A DNA stretch of 46,034 nucleotides from Bacillota bacterium (GCA_029224785.1 JAQXVF010000017.1:1-46034), one strand, 5' to 3'. Positions 34,044 through 43,124 are shown, counted from the stretch's first letter. The notes: a model not told the origin generated them from the sequence alone. A program made the numbers and translations.

Positions 34044-34079
34044 CACCTCTGCGACATTCTATTCCACGATTCGCAGAGG
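34044..34079 (-). promoter_or_regulatory. Hairpin sequestering the RBS of the DUF3343 gene
   Basis: CCTCTGCGA (34046-34054) pairs perfectly with TCGCAGAGG (34071-34079) across a 16-nt loop. The Shine-Dalgarno GAGGTG (34044-34049, read on the minus strand) lies in the 3' arm of the stem, so the folded RNA would hide it. This could be a translational switch for the Se/S-carrier and desulfurase pair. Confidence 0.55.
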
Positions 34080-34099
34080 GTTCCCCTTTTCTGAAAGGC

Positions 34100-34133
34100 A
34101 GCCGGTGTGAGATCGAGCAATCCCACACCGGCT
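34100..34133 (-). terminator. Hairpin after ispF
   Basis: AGCCGGTGTG (34100-34109) pairs perfectly with CACACCGGCT (34124-34133) around a 14-nt loop, 12 nt beyond the ispF stop. The following T run on the minus strand is weak (GCCTTTC), so termination may be partial. Confidence 0.6.
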
Positions 34134-34145
34134 CTGTTTCTTCCG

Positions 34146-34619
34146 TTATTTCCGTTCCAGCAGACATACCGCATGGCAGGCCATGCCGCTGCCGTCTCCG
34201 GTAAACCCCAGCTTTTCCTCCGTGGTGGCCTTCACATTGACCTGATCAATGCCGATGTGCAGGTCGGAGGCAATGTTCTCCTCCATAGCGGGAATATGAT
34301 CCTTCAGCTTGGGCCTCTGGGCGATGACGGTGACATCGACGTTTTCCACCCGATAGCCTGCGGCATCGATCTTCTCTGCCACCTCCCGCAGGAGCTTCCG
34401 GGAATCGATGCCCTTGTACGCCGGATCCGTGTCCGGAAAATGTCGTCCGATGTCCCCCAGGGCAGCGGCCCCCAGCAGGGCATCCATCACCGCATGGAGC
34501 AGCACATCCGCGTCAGAATGGCCCAGCAGCCCCTTCTCATAGGGGATCTTCACACCCCCCAGGATCAGATCCCGGCCTTCGGTGAGCCGGTGCACATCGT
34601 ATCCGTGTCCGATTCTCAT
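34146..34619 (-). CDS. ispF: 2-C-methyl-D-erythritol 2,4-cyclodiphosphate synthase
   Basis: Fifth step of the MEP pathway of isoprenoid synthesis. The 157-residue trimeric zinc enzyme has the metal ligands Asp8 and His10 (GYDVH) and the third in [14 protein letters not shown], then [17 protein letters not shown] and the C-terminal substrate loop [15 protein letters not shown]. It overlaps ispD by 4 nt, so translation is coupled; in many bacteria the two are adjacent or fused. Confidence 0.97.
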   Translation of the reverse strand: MRIGHGYDVHRLTEGRDLILGGVKIPYEKGLLGHSDADVLLHAVMDALLGAAALGDIGRHFPDTDPAYKGIDSRKLLREVAEKIDAAGYRVENVDVTVIAQRPKLKDHIPAMEENIASDLHIGIDQVNVKATTEEKLGFTGDGSGMACHAVCLLERK

Positions 34620-35338
34620 ACCATATCCTCCCAGATCAGTTCGGCCAGCTTCAGATCCATGGGGGTGGTGATCTTGATGTTCTGCTCCTCCCCCTCCATA
34701 ATCTTCACGGTCATGCCCATGCGCTCCACGGCGGAGGCATCGTCCGTGATCTCCGCTCCGTCCGCTTCCGCCTTGGCCAGTGCCCCCCGGAGCAGATCAA
34801 AATCAAACACCTGGGGAGTCTGTACGGCGCAGAGGCTGCTGCGGTCGGGAGTCTGTCCCACGATTCCGTTTTTCTTTGTCTTGACGGTATCCTTCAGCGG
34901 GACAGCGGGAACCGCCGCGCCGAAGCTGTGGCCTGCCCGAACCATCCGGTCGATCAGTGCCTGAGAGGCGAACGGTCTGGCCCCGTCATGGACTGCCACC
35001 AGCTTTACCTGGGGAGAAAGGGCGTTCATGCCCAGACGCACCGACTCCTGCCGTGTTTTCCCTCCGGCCACCACCGCCCGGACCTGATCCGTTTTTCCGC
35101 ACAGAGCCGTAACGGGTCGGATCAGGTCCTCCCGTGTCACGATGACAATCTCCCGGATGACCTCCGCCTCCGCAAATGCCCGGACGGTCCGGAGAATCAT
35201 GGGCTCCCCTCCGATGTCCGCCATCACCTTGTCAACGCCCCCCATCCGGGAGGCGGATCCCGCCGCCACGATGACCGCGCCGCAGTATCCCACCTGGATA
35301 GCCTTTCGGGCCAATTTCACCACGGAAGAAAGTCCCAT
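34616..35338 (-). CDS. ispD: 2-C-methyl-D-erythritol 4-phosphate cytidylyltransferase
   Basis: Transfers CMP to MEP in isoprenoid synthesis. The 240-residue product has the nucleotide-binding loop [13 protein letters not shown] (25-37), with Arg and Lys in the usual places, and [12 protein letters not shown] and [10 protein letters not shown] further on. It starts about 18 residues earlier than many IspD proteins ([19 protein letters not shown]). The ATG at 35338 has GGAG 9 nt upstream, inside the murD end, so it is kept. It lies 3 nt after murD. Confidence 0.96.
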   Translation of the reverse strand: MGLSSVVKLARKAIQVGYCGAVIVAAGSASRMGGVDKVMADIGGEPMILRTVRAFAEAEVIREIVIVTREDLIRPVTALCGKTDQVRAVVAGGKTRQESVRLGMNALSPQVKLVAVHDGARPFASQALIDRMVRAGHSFGAAVPAVPLKDTVKTKKNGIVGQTPDRSSLCAVQTPQVFDFDLLRGALAKAEADGAEITDDASAVERMGMTVKIMEGEEQNIKITTPMDLKLAELIWEDMV

Positions 35339-35341
35339 TTC

Positions 35342-36706
35342 TCACATCTCCATAATCATTTTTTTGTAATGGTCACCACGGACCATAAAGTTTTTGAACT
35401 GATCGAAGGCTGCACTGGCAGGGCTCATGAGCACGATATCCCCCGGCTCCGCATCCCGGGCAGCCGCCTTCACCGCGGAATCAAAGTCCCCGCAGTCCAC
35501 CATCTCCGGCGTTCCCCGGTATTCCGGGCAATTCTCCACCGCCCTGCGGATCTGGCCGGCGGTTGCACCGTTGAGGTACAGCTTCTTGACATGTGTACAG
35601 ATCTCCGGGCCCAGCACATCGTAGGGGATGTGTTTGTCGTAGCCTCCGGCAATCAGCAGCACCTTCCGGGAGAAGCTTCGCAGGCCGGCGATGGTCCGGC
35701 TGGGAGAGGAAGCGATGGAATCGTTGTAATAGCGTACCCCATCTTTGACCCGCACCAGCTCAATGCGGTGCTCCACACCGCCAAAGGTCCCTGCCACCTT
35801 GCGGATGGTTTCATCAGAGACCAGGCCCTCCACCGCTCCGATGGCTGCCATGTAATTTTCCACGTTGTGGTCCCCGGGAAGCAGGATCTCCTTTGCCTCC
35901 AGCACCGGCTGAGTGTCCCGGAAAATCACGCCGTTTTCCAGTCGGATCCGGGCATCGGCGCTTCCCATCCGGGAAAAGCGGACGGTCTCCCCGTTTCCGG
36001 AGAAGGCATTCGTAATGGCATTGTCCCCGTTGACCACCAGCCGGTCTCCCGGTTTCTGGAAGCGGAAAATGTTCTTTTTCGCTTCGATGTATTCTTCCAT
36101 GTCCTTATGCACATCCAGGTGGTTGGGGGCCAGGTTGGTAACCACCGCCACATGGGGACTGCGGCGCATATCCATGAGCTGGAAGGAGCTGAGCTCCACC
36201 ACGGCATAGTCCTCCGGACGCATCTGCTTCGTCAGAGGCAGCAGAGGCGTGCCGATGTTGCCGCCCAGATGAACGGTCTTTCCCTCCGCCTTCAGCATTT
36301 CCGCAATCAGCGTGGTGGTAGTGGTCTTTCCGTCGGAGCCGGTCACCGCCAGGATGGTGCAGGGGCACACCTCGAAAAACACTTCCATTTCGCTGGTGAT
36401 CTGTGCTCCCTGCCGGCGCAGCGACTCCAGCGCAGGGTTTCCGGGATGCATACCCGGGGTGCGGAACACCAGCTCCACGTGGATATTCTCCAGGTAGCCG
36501 TCTCCCACGCTCAGGGTGCACCCCAGCTTCTCCAGCTCCAGGATTTCCGGATCCAGCTTTCCCCTGGGTGTCCGGTCACACCCCGTCACCCGGCAGCCAA
36601 AGGACAGCAGCAGCCGGACCAGCGGACGGTTGCTGACCCCCAGTCCCAGCACCGCCACTTCCTTTCCCCGGAGGGAAGCAAAAAACAAATCAAAAGCAGT
36701 TTCCAT
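35342..36706 (-). CDS. murD: UDP-N-acetylmuramoyl-L-alanine--D-glutamate ligase
   Basis: Adds D-glutamate to UDP-MurNAc-L-Ala in peptidoglycan synthesis. The 454-residue product has an N-terminal UDP-binding domain (VAVLGLGVSNRPLVRLLLSF), the ATP-binding P-loop VTGSDGKTT (121-129), and the central VVTNLAPNHLDVH. The C-terminal ligase domain has YYNDSIASSPSRTIAGL. ATG at 36706 has GAGG 7 nt upstream and the family N terminus; the open frame beyond it runs through the promoter region and rnpB on the other strand. Here murD is separated from the dcw cluster and joined to ispDF. Confidence 0.96.
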   Translation of the reverse strand: METAFDLFFASLRGKEVAVLGLGVSNRPLVRLLLSFGCRVTGCDRTPRGKLDPEILELEKLGCTLSVGDGYLENIHVELVFRTPGMHPGNPALESLRRQGAQITSEMEVFFEVCPCTILAVTGSDGKTTTTTLIAEMLKAEGKTVHLGGNIGTPLLPLTKQMRPEDYAVVELSSFQLMDMRRSPHVAVVTNLAPNHLDVHKDMEEYIEAKKNIFRFQKPGDRLVVNGDNAITNAFSGNGETVRFSRMGSADARIRLENGVIFRDTQPVLEAKEILLPGDHNVENYMAAIGAVEGLVSDETIRKVAGTFGGVEHRIELVRVKDGVRYYNDSIASSPSRTIAGLRSFSRKVLLIAGGYDKHIPYDVLGPEICTHVKKLYLNGATAGQIRRAVENCPEYRGTPEMVDCGDFDSAVKAAARDAEPGDIVLMSPASAAFDQFKNFMVRGDHYKKMIMEM

Positions 36707-36739
36707 AAAAACGCCTCGTTTTCCTATTCTTATGCCTAT

Positions 36740-36768
36740 AGTATATCCCGGGAGAAAAGATTTTGCAA
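36740..36768 (-). promoter_or_regulatory. Promoter of murD-ispD-ispF
   Basis: Minus strand: -35 TTGCAA (36763-36768), 17-nt spacer, -10 TATACT (36740-36745). The -35 box lies only 5 bp from the -35 box of the divergent rnpB promoter. Confidence 0.8.
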
Positions 36769-36773
36769 GATAT

Positions 36774-36802
36774 TTGACATTTGCAGCTTCCTTGTGTACA
36801 AT
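36774..36802 (+). promoter_or_regulatory. Promoter of rnpB
   Basis: Plus strand: consensus -35 TTGACA (36774-36779), 17-nt spacer, -10 TACAAT (36797-36802). Initiation near 36809 matches the 5' end predicted from the P1 helix. Confidence 0.88.
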
Positions 36803-36808
36803 GTTTCT

Positions 36809-37163
36809 GCAACCGTGTCGGACAGCCGCGGATGGGTACCGAAAGGTCCCAGATGAGGAAAGTCCGGGCTTCACAGGGCAAGGATAACGGGTAACGCCCG
36901 CCGGGGGTGACCCCAGGACAAGTGCAACAGAGATATACCGCCGGGGAAGATTTTCCTTCCCCGGCAAGGGTGAAAAGGTGCGGTAAGAGCGCACCCAGCC
37001 CATGGTGACATGGGTTTTATGATGTAAACTCTATCCGAAGCAACACCGTGTGTGGGACTTTAGGCTTGCCCGGCCGTCCCCAAGAGGTGGCTGGAGCCTG
37101 CCGGCAACGGCAGGCCTAGATAGATGGCTGTCAAGACAGAACCCGGCTTACAGACACGATTGC
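36809..37163 (+). ncRNA. rnpB: RNase P RNA
   Basis: Catalytic RNA that removes the 5' leader of tRNA precursors. Ends were set by P1: GCAACCGTGTC (36809-36819) with GACACGATTGC (37153-37163), one mismatch. Conserved core pieces are present: GAGGAAAGTCCGGGC (CR-I, about 36854), ACAGAGATATACCGCC and GGTAAGAGCGCACC (CR-II/III region), and AGATAGATGGCTGTC followed by ACAGAACCCGGCTTAC (CR-V, 3' end). The ~355-nt length fits; whether it is type A or B needs a fold. It has its own promoter and terminator. Confidence 0.96.
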
Positions 37164-37164
37164 A

Positions 37165-37197
37165 TAAAAGCGCCGCTGAAATTCAGCGGCGCTTTTT
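37165..37197 (+). terminator. Terminator of rnpB
   Basis: Stem of 15 bp (37166-37180 with 37182-37196), GC-rich core GCGCCGCTGAA/TTCAGCGGCGC, one-base centre, ending in TTTTT. A 33-nt identical copy occurs at 37446-37478. Confidence 0.85.
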
Positions 37198-37445
37198 CAG
37201 CGTGTCAAAAAAGTCCCTTGGCTCCCCCTTGGGGGGAGCTGGCAATGACCCGGTACGGGGCATTGCCTGAGAGGGGATGCTGTACCGAAAAACCATTCCC
37301 CACCCCGCCCCTCTCAGCCTCGCAAAGCTCGGCAGCTCTCCCCGCAGGGGCGAGCCAAGGGCTGCGGCGGAAAAGCCTCCGTCACCTGCCCGGATTCCTC
37401 GTCAGAGAGAGGCTTTTCGTAAAGTGGCGGTTTTTCGACAGTCTC
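37198..37445. mobile_element. MITE-like palindromic element between duplicated terminators
   Basis: A 248-nt region without a convincing gene. The ends carry TGTCAAAAAA (37203-37212) and TTTTTCGACA (37431-37440), a 9/10 inverted match. Inside, CCCTTGGCTC (37215-37224) pairs with GAGCCAAGGG (37352-37361), and CTGAGAGGGG (37267-37276) pairs with CCCCTCTCAG (37308-37317). Nested inverted repeats of this kind suggest a non-autonomous element or a large structured repeat. No transposase and no clear target-site duplication is seen. Frames open here are chance. Confidence 0.6.
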
Positions 37446-37478
37446 TAAAAGCGCCGCTGAAATTCAGCGGCGCTTTTT
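37446..37478. terminator. Terminator downstream of uraA (copy of the rnpB terminator)
   Basis: Identical 33 nt to 37165-37197. It lies 14 nt past the uraA stop; in the minus direction the stem is followed by a T run as well, so it can end the uraA transcript and block plus-strand read-through. Confidence 0.8.
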
Positions 37479-37492
37479 GTAATGGGTTATTC

Positions 37493-38878
37493 TTATTTTG
37501 CGGCGGAACCGAAGTCCACGGCGGAATCGCCACGGGCATTGGTGCCGAACTCATAGTCCTTGCCGGGCAGCACGGCGTTCATGAAGATGCCCACCAGAGC
37601 AGCCACAGCCAGGCCGGACAGGCTGATGGTAGCGGAGCCTACGGGGATGTTGATGGCGCCGTTGTAGCTGACACCCACAGCCAGACCCATGATCATAGCG
37701 GCAACGAGCACGTTGCGGCTCTTGGTGAAGTCCACCTGGTTCTCCACCACGTTGCGGACGCCCACGCCGGAGATCATGCCGTACAGCACCAGGCTGACAC
37801 CACCCATGGTGGCGGCAGGCATTGCCACGATCAGAGCGGCAAACTTGGGGCAGAAGGACAGAACCATGGCAAACAGGGCAGCCAGGCGGATGACCTTGGG
37901 ATCGTAGACCTTGGAAAGTGCCAGCACGCCGGTGTTTTCACCGTAGGTGGTGTTGGCAGGAGCGCCGAAAAGGGAAGCCACAGTAGTCGCCAGGCCATCG
38001 CCCACCAGGGTACGGTGCAGGCCGGGATCCGCCACATAGTTCTTGCCCACGGTGGAGGAGATGGCACACATATCACCGATGTGCTCCACGATGGTCGCCA
38101 GAGCGATGGGCATAATGGTGATGACGGAGTTGATCAGCAGGGACGCATCCAGGTCCTTGCCGAAGATGGACAGAGCGGTGTTCTCCCAGATAATGGGCAG
38201 GCCGAACCACTTTGCCTCTGCCACAGTGGCAGCAACCTTGGCACGGGCAGCAGGATCCACGATCATGGCAAACACATAGGAGCCAATCACGCCCAGCAGA
38301 ATGGGCACGATCTTTACCATGCCCTTGCCCCAGACGTTGGCAGCGACCACGATGAGGATGGCGGCAACGGCCACCAGCCAGTTGGTGCGGCAGTTGTTGA
38401 TGGCGGAACCGGCCAGACTCAGGCCGATGCAGATGATGATGGGGCCGGTAACGATGGGTGGGAAGTAGCGCATGACCTTCTTGGCGCCGAAGCCCTTGAA
38501 GAAGGCTGCCAGCACCAGGTACACAAGGCCGGCGCAGGCCACACCGAAGCAGGCATAGGGCAGCATGGCGGTGTTGGCAACGGAAGCCACACCGTTGGCA
38601 TCCGGCAGCATGGGGGCGATGGCGGCATATCCGCCCAGGAATGCGAAGGAGGAGCCCAGGAATGCGGGGACCTTCATGCCGGTGATCAGATGGAACAGCA
38701 GGGTGCCGAGGCCGGCGAACAGCAGGGTCGTGGATACGTTCAGGCCGGTGAGGGCAGGCACCAGAACGGTGGCGCCGAACATGGCGAACATATGCTGCAG
38801 GCCCAGAACCATCATCTTGGAAGTACCCAGGGCGGTGGCATCATAGACGGCATCGGTGATTTCGTTTTTCTTTGCCAT
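37493..38878 (-). CDS. uraA: NCS2 family uracil permease (UraA/PyrP type)
   Basis: Proton-coupled nucleobase importer in the cytoplasmic membrane. The 461-residue product has about 14 hydrophobic segments, the N-terminal MMVLGLQHMFAMFGATVLVP and the NCS2 signature region GDGLATTVASLFGAPANTTY with GENTGVLALSKVYDPKVIR; the P-N-TTYGEN sequence points to uracil and not to xanthine. ATG at 38878 has AAGGA 8 nt upstream. It has its own promoter and an 80-nt leader. Substrate uracil is inferred from the motif. Confidence 0.93.
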   Translation of the reverse strand: MAKKNEITDAVYDATALGTSKMMVLGLQHMFAMFGATVLVPALTGLNVSTTLLFAGLGTLLFHLITGMKVPAFLGSSFAFLGGYAAIAPMLPDANGVASVANTAMLPYACFGVACAGLVYLVLAAFFKGFGAKKVMRYFPPIVTGPIIICIGLSLAGSAINNCRTNWLVAVAAILIVVAANVWGKGMVKIVPILLGVIGSYVFAMIVDPAARAKVAATVAEAKWFGLPIIWENTALSIFGKDLDASLLINSVITIMPIALATIVEHIGDMCAISSTVGKNYVADPGLHRTLVGDGLATTVASLFGAPANTTYGENTGVLALSKVYDPKVIRLAALFAMVLSFCPKFAALIVAMPAATMGGVSLVLYGMISGVGVRNVVENQVDFTKSRNVLVAAMIMGLAVGVSYNGAINIPVGSATISLSGLAVAALVGIFMNAVLPGKDYEFGTNARGDSAVDFGSAAK

Positions 38879-38892
38879 AAACAACTTCCTTT

Positions 38893-38936
38893 CTCTTTTC
38901 CGTAAAAAAGAGGCTCTTCTCCCGGAAACTGCCGGG
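38893..38936 (-). promoter_or_regulatory. Structured 5' leader of uraA
   Basis: Two small hairpins lie in the leader: CCCGG/CCGGG (38921-38925 with 38932-38936) and CTCTTTT/AAAAGAG (38893-38899 with 38906-38912). The second lies just before the SD. No PyrR-binding consensus and no known riboswitch was recognised. Function uncertain. Confidence 0.35.
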
Positions 38937-38967
38937 GAAAAACCTCCTTCCGCAAATTGCTATTAAG

Positions 38968-38996
38968 AGTATAGCGGGAAATGCCATTTTTTGCAA
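38968..38996 (-). promoter_or_regulatory. Promoter of uraA
   Basis: Minus strand: -35 TTGCAA (38991-38996), 17-nt spacer, -10 TATACT (38968-38973), giving a leader of about 80 nt. The boxes are identical to those of the murD promoter. Confidence 0.8.
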
Positions 38997-39061
38997 GTGA
39001 AAATCCCAAAAATGGAGTACAAAGATTCCCTTTTCCCTCCATTTCTTTTTGTGGGTTTTGT

Positions 39062-39099
39062 CAAATCAAAATCCGCCGCTTCCTTTTGGAAGCGGCGGA
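39062..39099 (-). terminator. Terminator of the nup ABC operon
   Basis: Perfect 12-bp stem TCCGCCGCTTCC/GGAAGCGGCGGA (39072-39083 with 39088-39099), 4-nt loop, followed on the minus strand by TTTTGATTT. It lies 7 nt past the last permease gene. Confidence 0.9.
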
Positions 39100-39105
39100 G
39101 GGAAT

Positions 39106-40137
39106 TCAGCGGGAGCCTTTGTCGTAGGGGATGCCTTCCGCCTTGGGAGCCCGGGACTTGCTGGAAGTAAAGGCCAGCACGGCCAGGGTGACCAGATACG
39201 GCAGCATCCGGTACAGAGGAGAGGATATGCCGATCTGCGCCAGCAGATAAACGCCGTCCCCGTTGATATCAATGCTGGTGTATGCAGCCGCAATGCACTT
39301 GAACAGTCCGAAAAGCAGCGATGCACCGGCGATGTTCAGCGGTTTCCAGTTGCCGAAGATCATAACAGCCAGCGCCAGGAAGCCGAAGCCCGCCACATCG
39401 CCGTTTGCGGTGCAGTTGGTGGTGGTCAGGGCATACACAAATCCGCCCATTCCCGCCAGCGCGCCGGAAATGGTGGTGCCGGTATAGCGCATACGGTACA
39501 CATTGATGCCAAGGCTGTCCGCAGCCTGAGGATTTTCACCGCAGGAACGGAGCCGCAGGCCGAACCGGGTCTTGTACAGCACGATGGACAGGACCACAAA
39601 GATGAGAATGCACACATAGGTTGCCAGATAGACCTTATGGAGGAATGTCTCACCGAAGAAGCCCAAATTGGTGCTTTTGGGAATGCCAAAGGTGGATTTC
39701 TTGATCATAAACCAGCTTGCTGCATCACCGGTTGCCATCTGCAGGGTATTCTGGTTGGCAATAATCCGGATGAGGAACAGCACCAGCGCCGGTGCCATCA
39801 GGTTCAGTGCCGTGCCGCCGATGGTCTGGTCTGCCTTCAGGTTGACGGATGCGAAGCTGAGCAGCAGGGAGAATACCGCACCCATGATGGCAGATACCAG
39901 CATGGCCAGCAGTTCCAGTCCCTGCAGCGTGAGCCATTTGCCGGAGGAGGCTGCATTGACAAACACCGCAACCCCCTGCATGGACCGGACAAAGAGCACG
40001 CCGATGAATGCTCCAAAGATCATGATGCCTTCCAGAGCCAGATTGATGATACCGCTGCGCTCCGCAAACACGCCTGCCAGCGCGACGATCATCAGAGGAA
40101 CGGCGTAGAGAAGCGTCTGCTGAATCAGGAATGTCAT
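39106..40137 (-). CDS. Nucleoside ABC transporter permease (NupQ/BmpE-like)
   Basis: A 343-residue inner-membrane permease of the COG1079 type: about nine hydrophobic segments, start [20 protein letters not shown], then GVFAERSGIINLALEGIMIF, the family signature, and GLRLRSCGENPQAADSLGIN, the cytosolic loop that contacts the ATPase. Overlaps the preceding permease by 4 nt (ATGA). In the BMP family it is the second, shorter permease. Confidence 0.92.
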   Translation of the reverse strand: MTFLIQQTLLYAVPLMIVALAGVFAERSGIINLALEGIMIFGAFIGVLFVRSMQGVAVFVNAASSGKWLTLQGLELLAMLVSAIMGAVFSLLLSFASVNLKADQTIGGTALNLMAPALVLFLIRIIANQNTLQMATGDAASWFMIKKSTFGIPKSTNLGFFGETFLHKVYLATYVCILIFVVLSIVLYKTRFGLRLRSCGENPQAADSLGINVYRMRYTGTTISGALAGMGGFVYALTTTNCTANGDVAGFGFLALAVMIFGNWKPLNIAGASLLFGLFKCIAAAYTSIDINGDGVYLLAQIGISSPLYRMLPYLVTLAVLAFTSSKSRAPKAEGIPYDKGSR

Positions 40138-41369
40138 GCTTCTTCGCCTCCTTCCTTGATTTCCGTTTGTTCTGCCGCAGGTGCCGGTGCGGGAGCCGGT
40201 TCCGCATTGGCATTGGTTTTGGTTCCCTTTTTGCTGTTGAGCATGGTGCGAATCAGCAGAGAGAATGCGCTCAGATACACGATCACGGAAATGATCACGT
40301 CCGTGATGTATTCATTGTAGGCCGTATAGCCGGTAAGCTGTACGCCTACGATGTCCAGCATTGCCATAAAGATACCGGTAAACACCACTGCGATGGGGTT
40401 ATTCACCGCCAGCAATGCCACAGGGATGCCGTTGAAGCCCGCCGCCGGAAGGGACTGGTATGTGGACCAGTAGAACTCCGTGTTGCCGGAGAGCCAGTAC
40501 AGTGCGGCGCCGCCGGCAGACAGGGCGCCGGCAATGGCCATGGACAGCACAATATTGCGTTTGTCGTTGATACCGGCATAGCGTGCCGCATGGCGGTTGC
40601 TGCCGCAGGCCTTCAGTTCATAGCCCAGTGTGGTCTTGTTGATCAGGATATACATGGCAACTGCCACCAGGATGGCGATGAGAATACCGCCGTTGACCTG
40701 AGAGCCGGGAAACAGCTTGTCTAACAGCAGCTTCGGGGTCTGCACACCATTATAGGTGGTCTTGTAGATGTAGCCGGACTTGGTGTTTTCCACAACGTTT
40801 TTGAAGTTCGTCACATCAAAGACCCAGGTGACCACATTGGCTGCAAGCCAGTTCGTCATAATGCAGGCAAGCACTTCATTGATATTCAGGAACGCCTTCA
40901 GCACACCGGGAATGGCTCCCCATACCGCGCCTGCCAGACAGCCGGACAGAAATGCCAGGATCCAGATAATCCCCGCAGGCACAACGGAGCTGGGGATCGC
41001 CAGCGCCACCATCAGGGATACCATGGTGCCCATCAGATACTGACCCGGCGCACCGATGTTGAACAGGCCGGTTTTGTTGGCAACCGCCACAGAAAGGCCG
41101 GTCATGATCAGCGGCATGGCCCGGAAGAGCATATTGCCCAGTGCCTGGGCATTATAGCCCCAGGTGAGAACGCCTTGGGCGTCCCGCCCCGTGGAGAAAA
41201 TACCGGCAAAAATCAGCCGGACACCGTCCCACATACCGCCGAGAGGAATGCTGTCTTTGGTTAAGCCAACAATGATCACAACGATTGCGCCGACGCAAAG
41301 GCCGACGATGATGGAGATCAGAGAAGCCAGCACCTTTTTGGTGCCTTCTTTATCCAACAAGTTTCTCAT
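40134..41369 (-). CDS. Nucleoside ABC transporter permease (NupP/BmpD-like)
   Basis: A 411-residue permease of the COG4603 type with about ten hydrophobic segments. [20 protein letters not shown] with [10 protein letters not shown] is the family signature, and [20 protein letters not shown] is the coupling loop. The C terminus carries an unusual Ala/Pro/Glu-rich tail ([20 protein letters not shown]). Overlaps both neighbours by 4 nt, so the three ABC genes are translated as a unit. Confidence 0.92.
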   Translation of the reverse strand: MRNLLDKEGTKKVLASLISIIVGLCVGAIVVIIVGLTKDSIPLGGMWDGVRLIFAGIFSTGRDAQGVLTWGYNAQALGNMLFRAMPLIMTGLSVAVANKTGLFNIGAPGQYLMGTMVSLMVALAIPSSVVPAGIIWILAFLSGCLAGAVWGAIPGVLKAFLNINEVLACIMTNWLAANVVTWVFDVTNFKNVVENTKSGYIYKTTYNGVQTPKLLLDKLFPGSQVNGGILIAILVAVAMYILINKTTLGYELKACGSNRHAARYAGINDKRNIVLSMAIAGALSAGGAALYWLSGNTEFYWSTYQSLPAAGFNGIPVALLAVNNPIAVVFTGIFMAMLDIVGVQLTGYTAYNEYITDVIISVIVYLSAFSLLIRTMLNSKKGTKTNANAEPAPAPAPAAEQTEIKEGGEEA

Positions 41370-42910
41370 GCCTGTGCTTCTCCTTTCCCTCCGCGCTTGG
41401 CGCCGGCCATATACAGGCCCAGCTCCTGCACCGTTGTTTTCCTGGGATCCAGCTCACCGACAATCTCTCCCTCGTACATGACGAGGATCCGGTCGGAGAG
41501 GTTCATCACCTCGTCCAGCTCCAGGGAAACCAGCAGCACCGCTTTCCCCGCATCCCGCTGAGCCACAAGCTGGCTGTGAATATACTCGATGGCGCCTACG
41601 TCCAGTCCGCGGGTGGGCTGGACGGCGATCAGCAGCGGATTGCCCCGGTCGATTTCCCGGCCGATGATGGCCTTCTGCTGGTTGCCTCCGGACATACTCC
41701 GGGCAACGGTCACAGGGCCCTGTCCGCAGCGGACATCATACTGTCCGATGATTTTCTCCGCATATTCCCGCACCGCACTCTTCCTGATGAAGCCGCCGGA
41801 CTGGAACCGGGGCTCCCGGAAGGACTGAAGCACCAGATTGTTTTCCAGCGTATCATCCAGTACCAGGCCATGCTTGTGGCGATCCTCGGGAATGTGGCTG
41901 ATGCCGGCTTCGCTGCGCTTGTGAATGCTGGCCCTGGAAATATCCTTGCCGCACACGGTGACCGTTCCGGCAGAGGCCTTCTCCAGACCGGTCAGACCGT
42001 AGACAAGCTCCGTCTGACCGTTGCCGTCGATACCGGCGATGCACACGATCTCACCGGCATGCACCTGGAAGGTCACATCCTTCACCGCGTTGTTCTTATG
42101 GAGCTTGGAAGGTACCGTAAGCCCCTTCACATCCAGGATCACATCTCCGGGGGTGCTCTCCCCCTTTTCCACCTGGAGCTGCACGGGGCGGCCCACCATC
42201 ATCGCCGACAGTTCCTGCTTGGTGGTGTTCTTCGTTTCCACGGTGCCCACATATTTTCCCTTGCGCAGTACCGTCACCCGGTCAGCCACCGCCATAATCT
42301 CGTTGAGCTTATGGGTGATAAAGAGGATGGACTTTCCTTCCCTGGCAAAGCCGCGCATGATCTCCATAAGCTCGTCGATCTCCTGAGGGGTCAGCACGGC
42401 GGTAGGCTCATCAAAGATCAGGATTTCATTGTCCCGGTAGAGCATTTTCAGGATTTCCGTTCTCTGCTGCATACCAACGGAAATATCTTCCACTTTTGCA
42501 TCCAGATCCACGGACAGCTTGTATTTCTCCGACAGTGCCTGAACCTTCTTTCTGGCTTCCTTCTTCTGCAGGAAGCCCAGCCTGGTATCCTCTGCGCCCA
42601 GGATGATGTTGTCCAGCACGGTAAACACATCCACCAGCTTGAAGTGCTGGTGAACCATGCCGATGTTCAGCGCCGTGGCATCATTGGGGTTCTGGATCCT
42701 GACAACCTCACCGTTCTTTTTGATCACGCCCCGCTCCGGCTGATACAGGCCGAAAAGGACACTCATGAGGGTAGACTTGCCCGCGCCGTTTTCGCCCAAC
42801 AGTGCGTGGATTTCTCCCCGGCGAAGCTGCAGGGTAATGTCGTCATTGGCAACGATTCCGGGAAATTCCTTTCTGATGTTGAGCATTTCGATGATATAGT
42901 CTGACTGCAT
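41366..42910 (-). CDS. Nucleoside ABC transporter ATP-binding protein (NupO-like, two cassettes)
   Basis: A 514-residue double ATPase of the COG3845 type. First cassette: Walker [10 protein letters not shown] (about 38-46), signature-like [10 protein letters not shown], Walker [12 protein letters not shown]. Second cassette, from about 250: degenerate Walker [11 protein letters not shown], signature [15 protein letters not shown], and [15 protein letters not shown] in place of the usual Walker B. An altered second cassette is typical of this family and of sugar importers. ATG at 42910 has GGAGGG 9 nt upstream. It has its own promoter. Confidence 0.93.
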   Translation of the reverse strand: MQSDYIIEMLNIRKEFPGIVANDDITLQLRRGEIHALLGENGAGKSTLMSVLFGLYQPERGVIKKNGEVVRIQNPNDATALNIGMVHQHFKLVDVFTVLDNIILGAEDTRLGFLQKKEARKKVQALSEKYKLSVDLDAKVEDISVGMQQRTEILKMLYRDNEILIFDEPTAVLTPQEIDELMEIMRGFAREGKSILFITHKLNEIMAVADRVTVLRKGKYVGTVETKNTTKQELSAMMVGRPVQLQVEKGESTPGDVILDVKGLTVPSKLHKNNAVKDVTFQVHAGEIVCIAGIDGNGQTELVYGLTGLEKASAGTVTVCGKDISRASIHKRSEAGISHIPEDRHKHGLVLDDTLENNLVLQSFREPRFQSGGFIRKSAVREYAEKIIGQYDVRCGQGPVTVARSMSGGNQQKAIIGREIDRGNPLLIAVQPTRGLDVGAIEYIHSQLVAQRDAGKAVLLVSLELDEVMNLSDRILVMYEGEIVGELDPRKTTVQELGLYMAGAKRGGKGEAQA

Positions 42911-42955
42911 AATCGGATGCCCTCCTTCCTCCTTCAGTGTGGCTCAATAATAAAC

Positions 42956-42984
42956 ATTGTATCATCTGCATCAGCAAAAATCAA
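42956..42984 (-). promoter_or_regulatory. Promoter of the nupO-P-Q genes
   Basis: Minus strand: -35 TTGATT (42979-42984), 17-nt spacer, -10 TACAAT (42956-42961). It lies between the lipoprotein terminator and nupO, so the ATPase and permeases can be expressed apart from the binding protein. Confidence 0.75.
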
Positions 42985-43081
42985 CAAAAACCCAATACTG
43001 CCCAGTGCTTTTTTCCACCATTTGAAGTAAGCCGCCTGGAATTTACCATACAGTACAGCGTCACTCCGATGTCATTTCGTC

Positions 43082-43112
43082 AAAAAAGAGGAAGGCCGGA
43101 GCCTTCCTCTTT
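43082..43112 (-). terminator. Terminator of the BMP lipoprotein gene
   Basis: Perfect 12-bp stem AAAGAGGAAGGC/GCCTTCCTCTTT (43085-43096 with 43101-43112), 4-nt loop, T-run continuing on the minus strand. 12 nt past the stop codon. Confidence 0.9.
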
Positions 43113-43124
43113 CAAAGGGATTTC

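Noticed and set aside
37050..37448. Open frames through the rnpB 3' end and the palindromic element
   Set aside because: They overlap a structured RNA, its terminator and inverted repeats, and have no SD.
38879..38961. Purine, preQ1 or PyrR element before the uracil permease
   Set aside because: None of the conserved core sequences of those elements could be found; only two short hairpins are seen.
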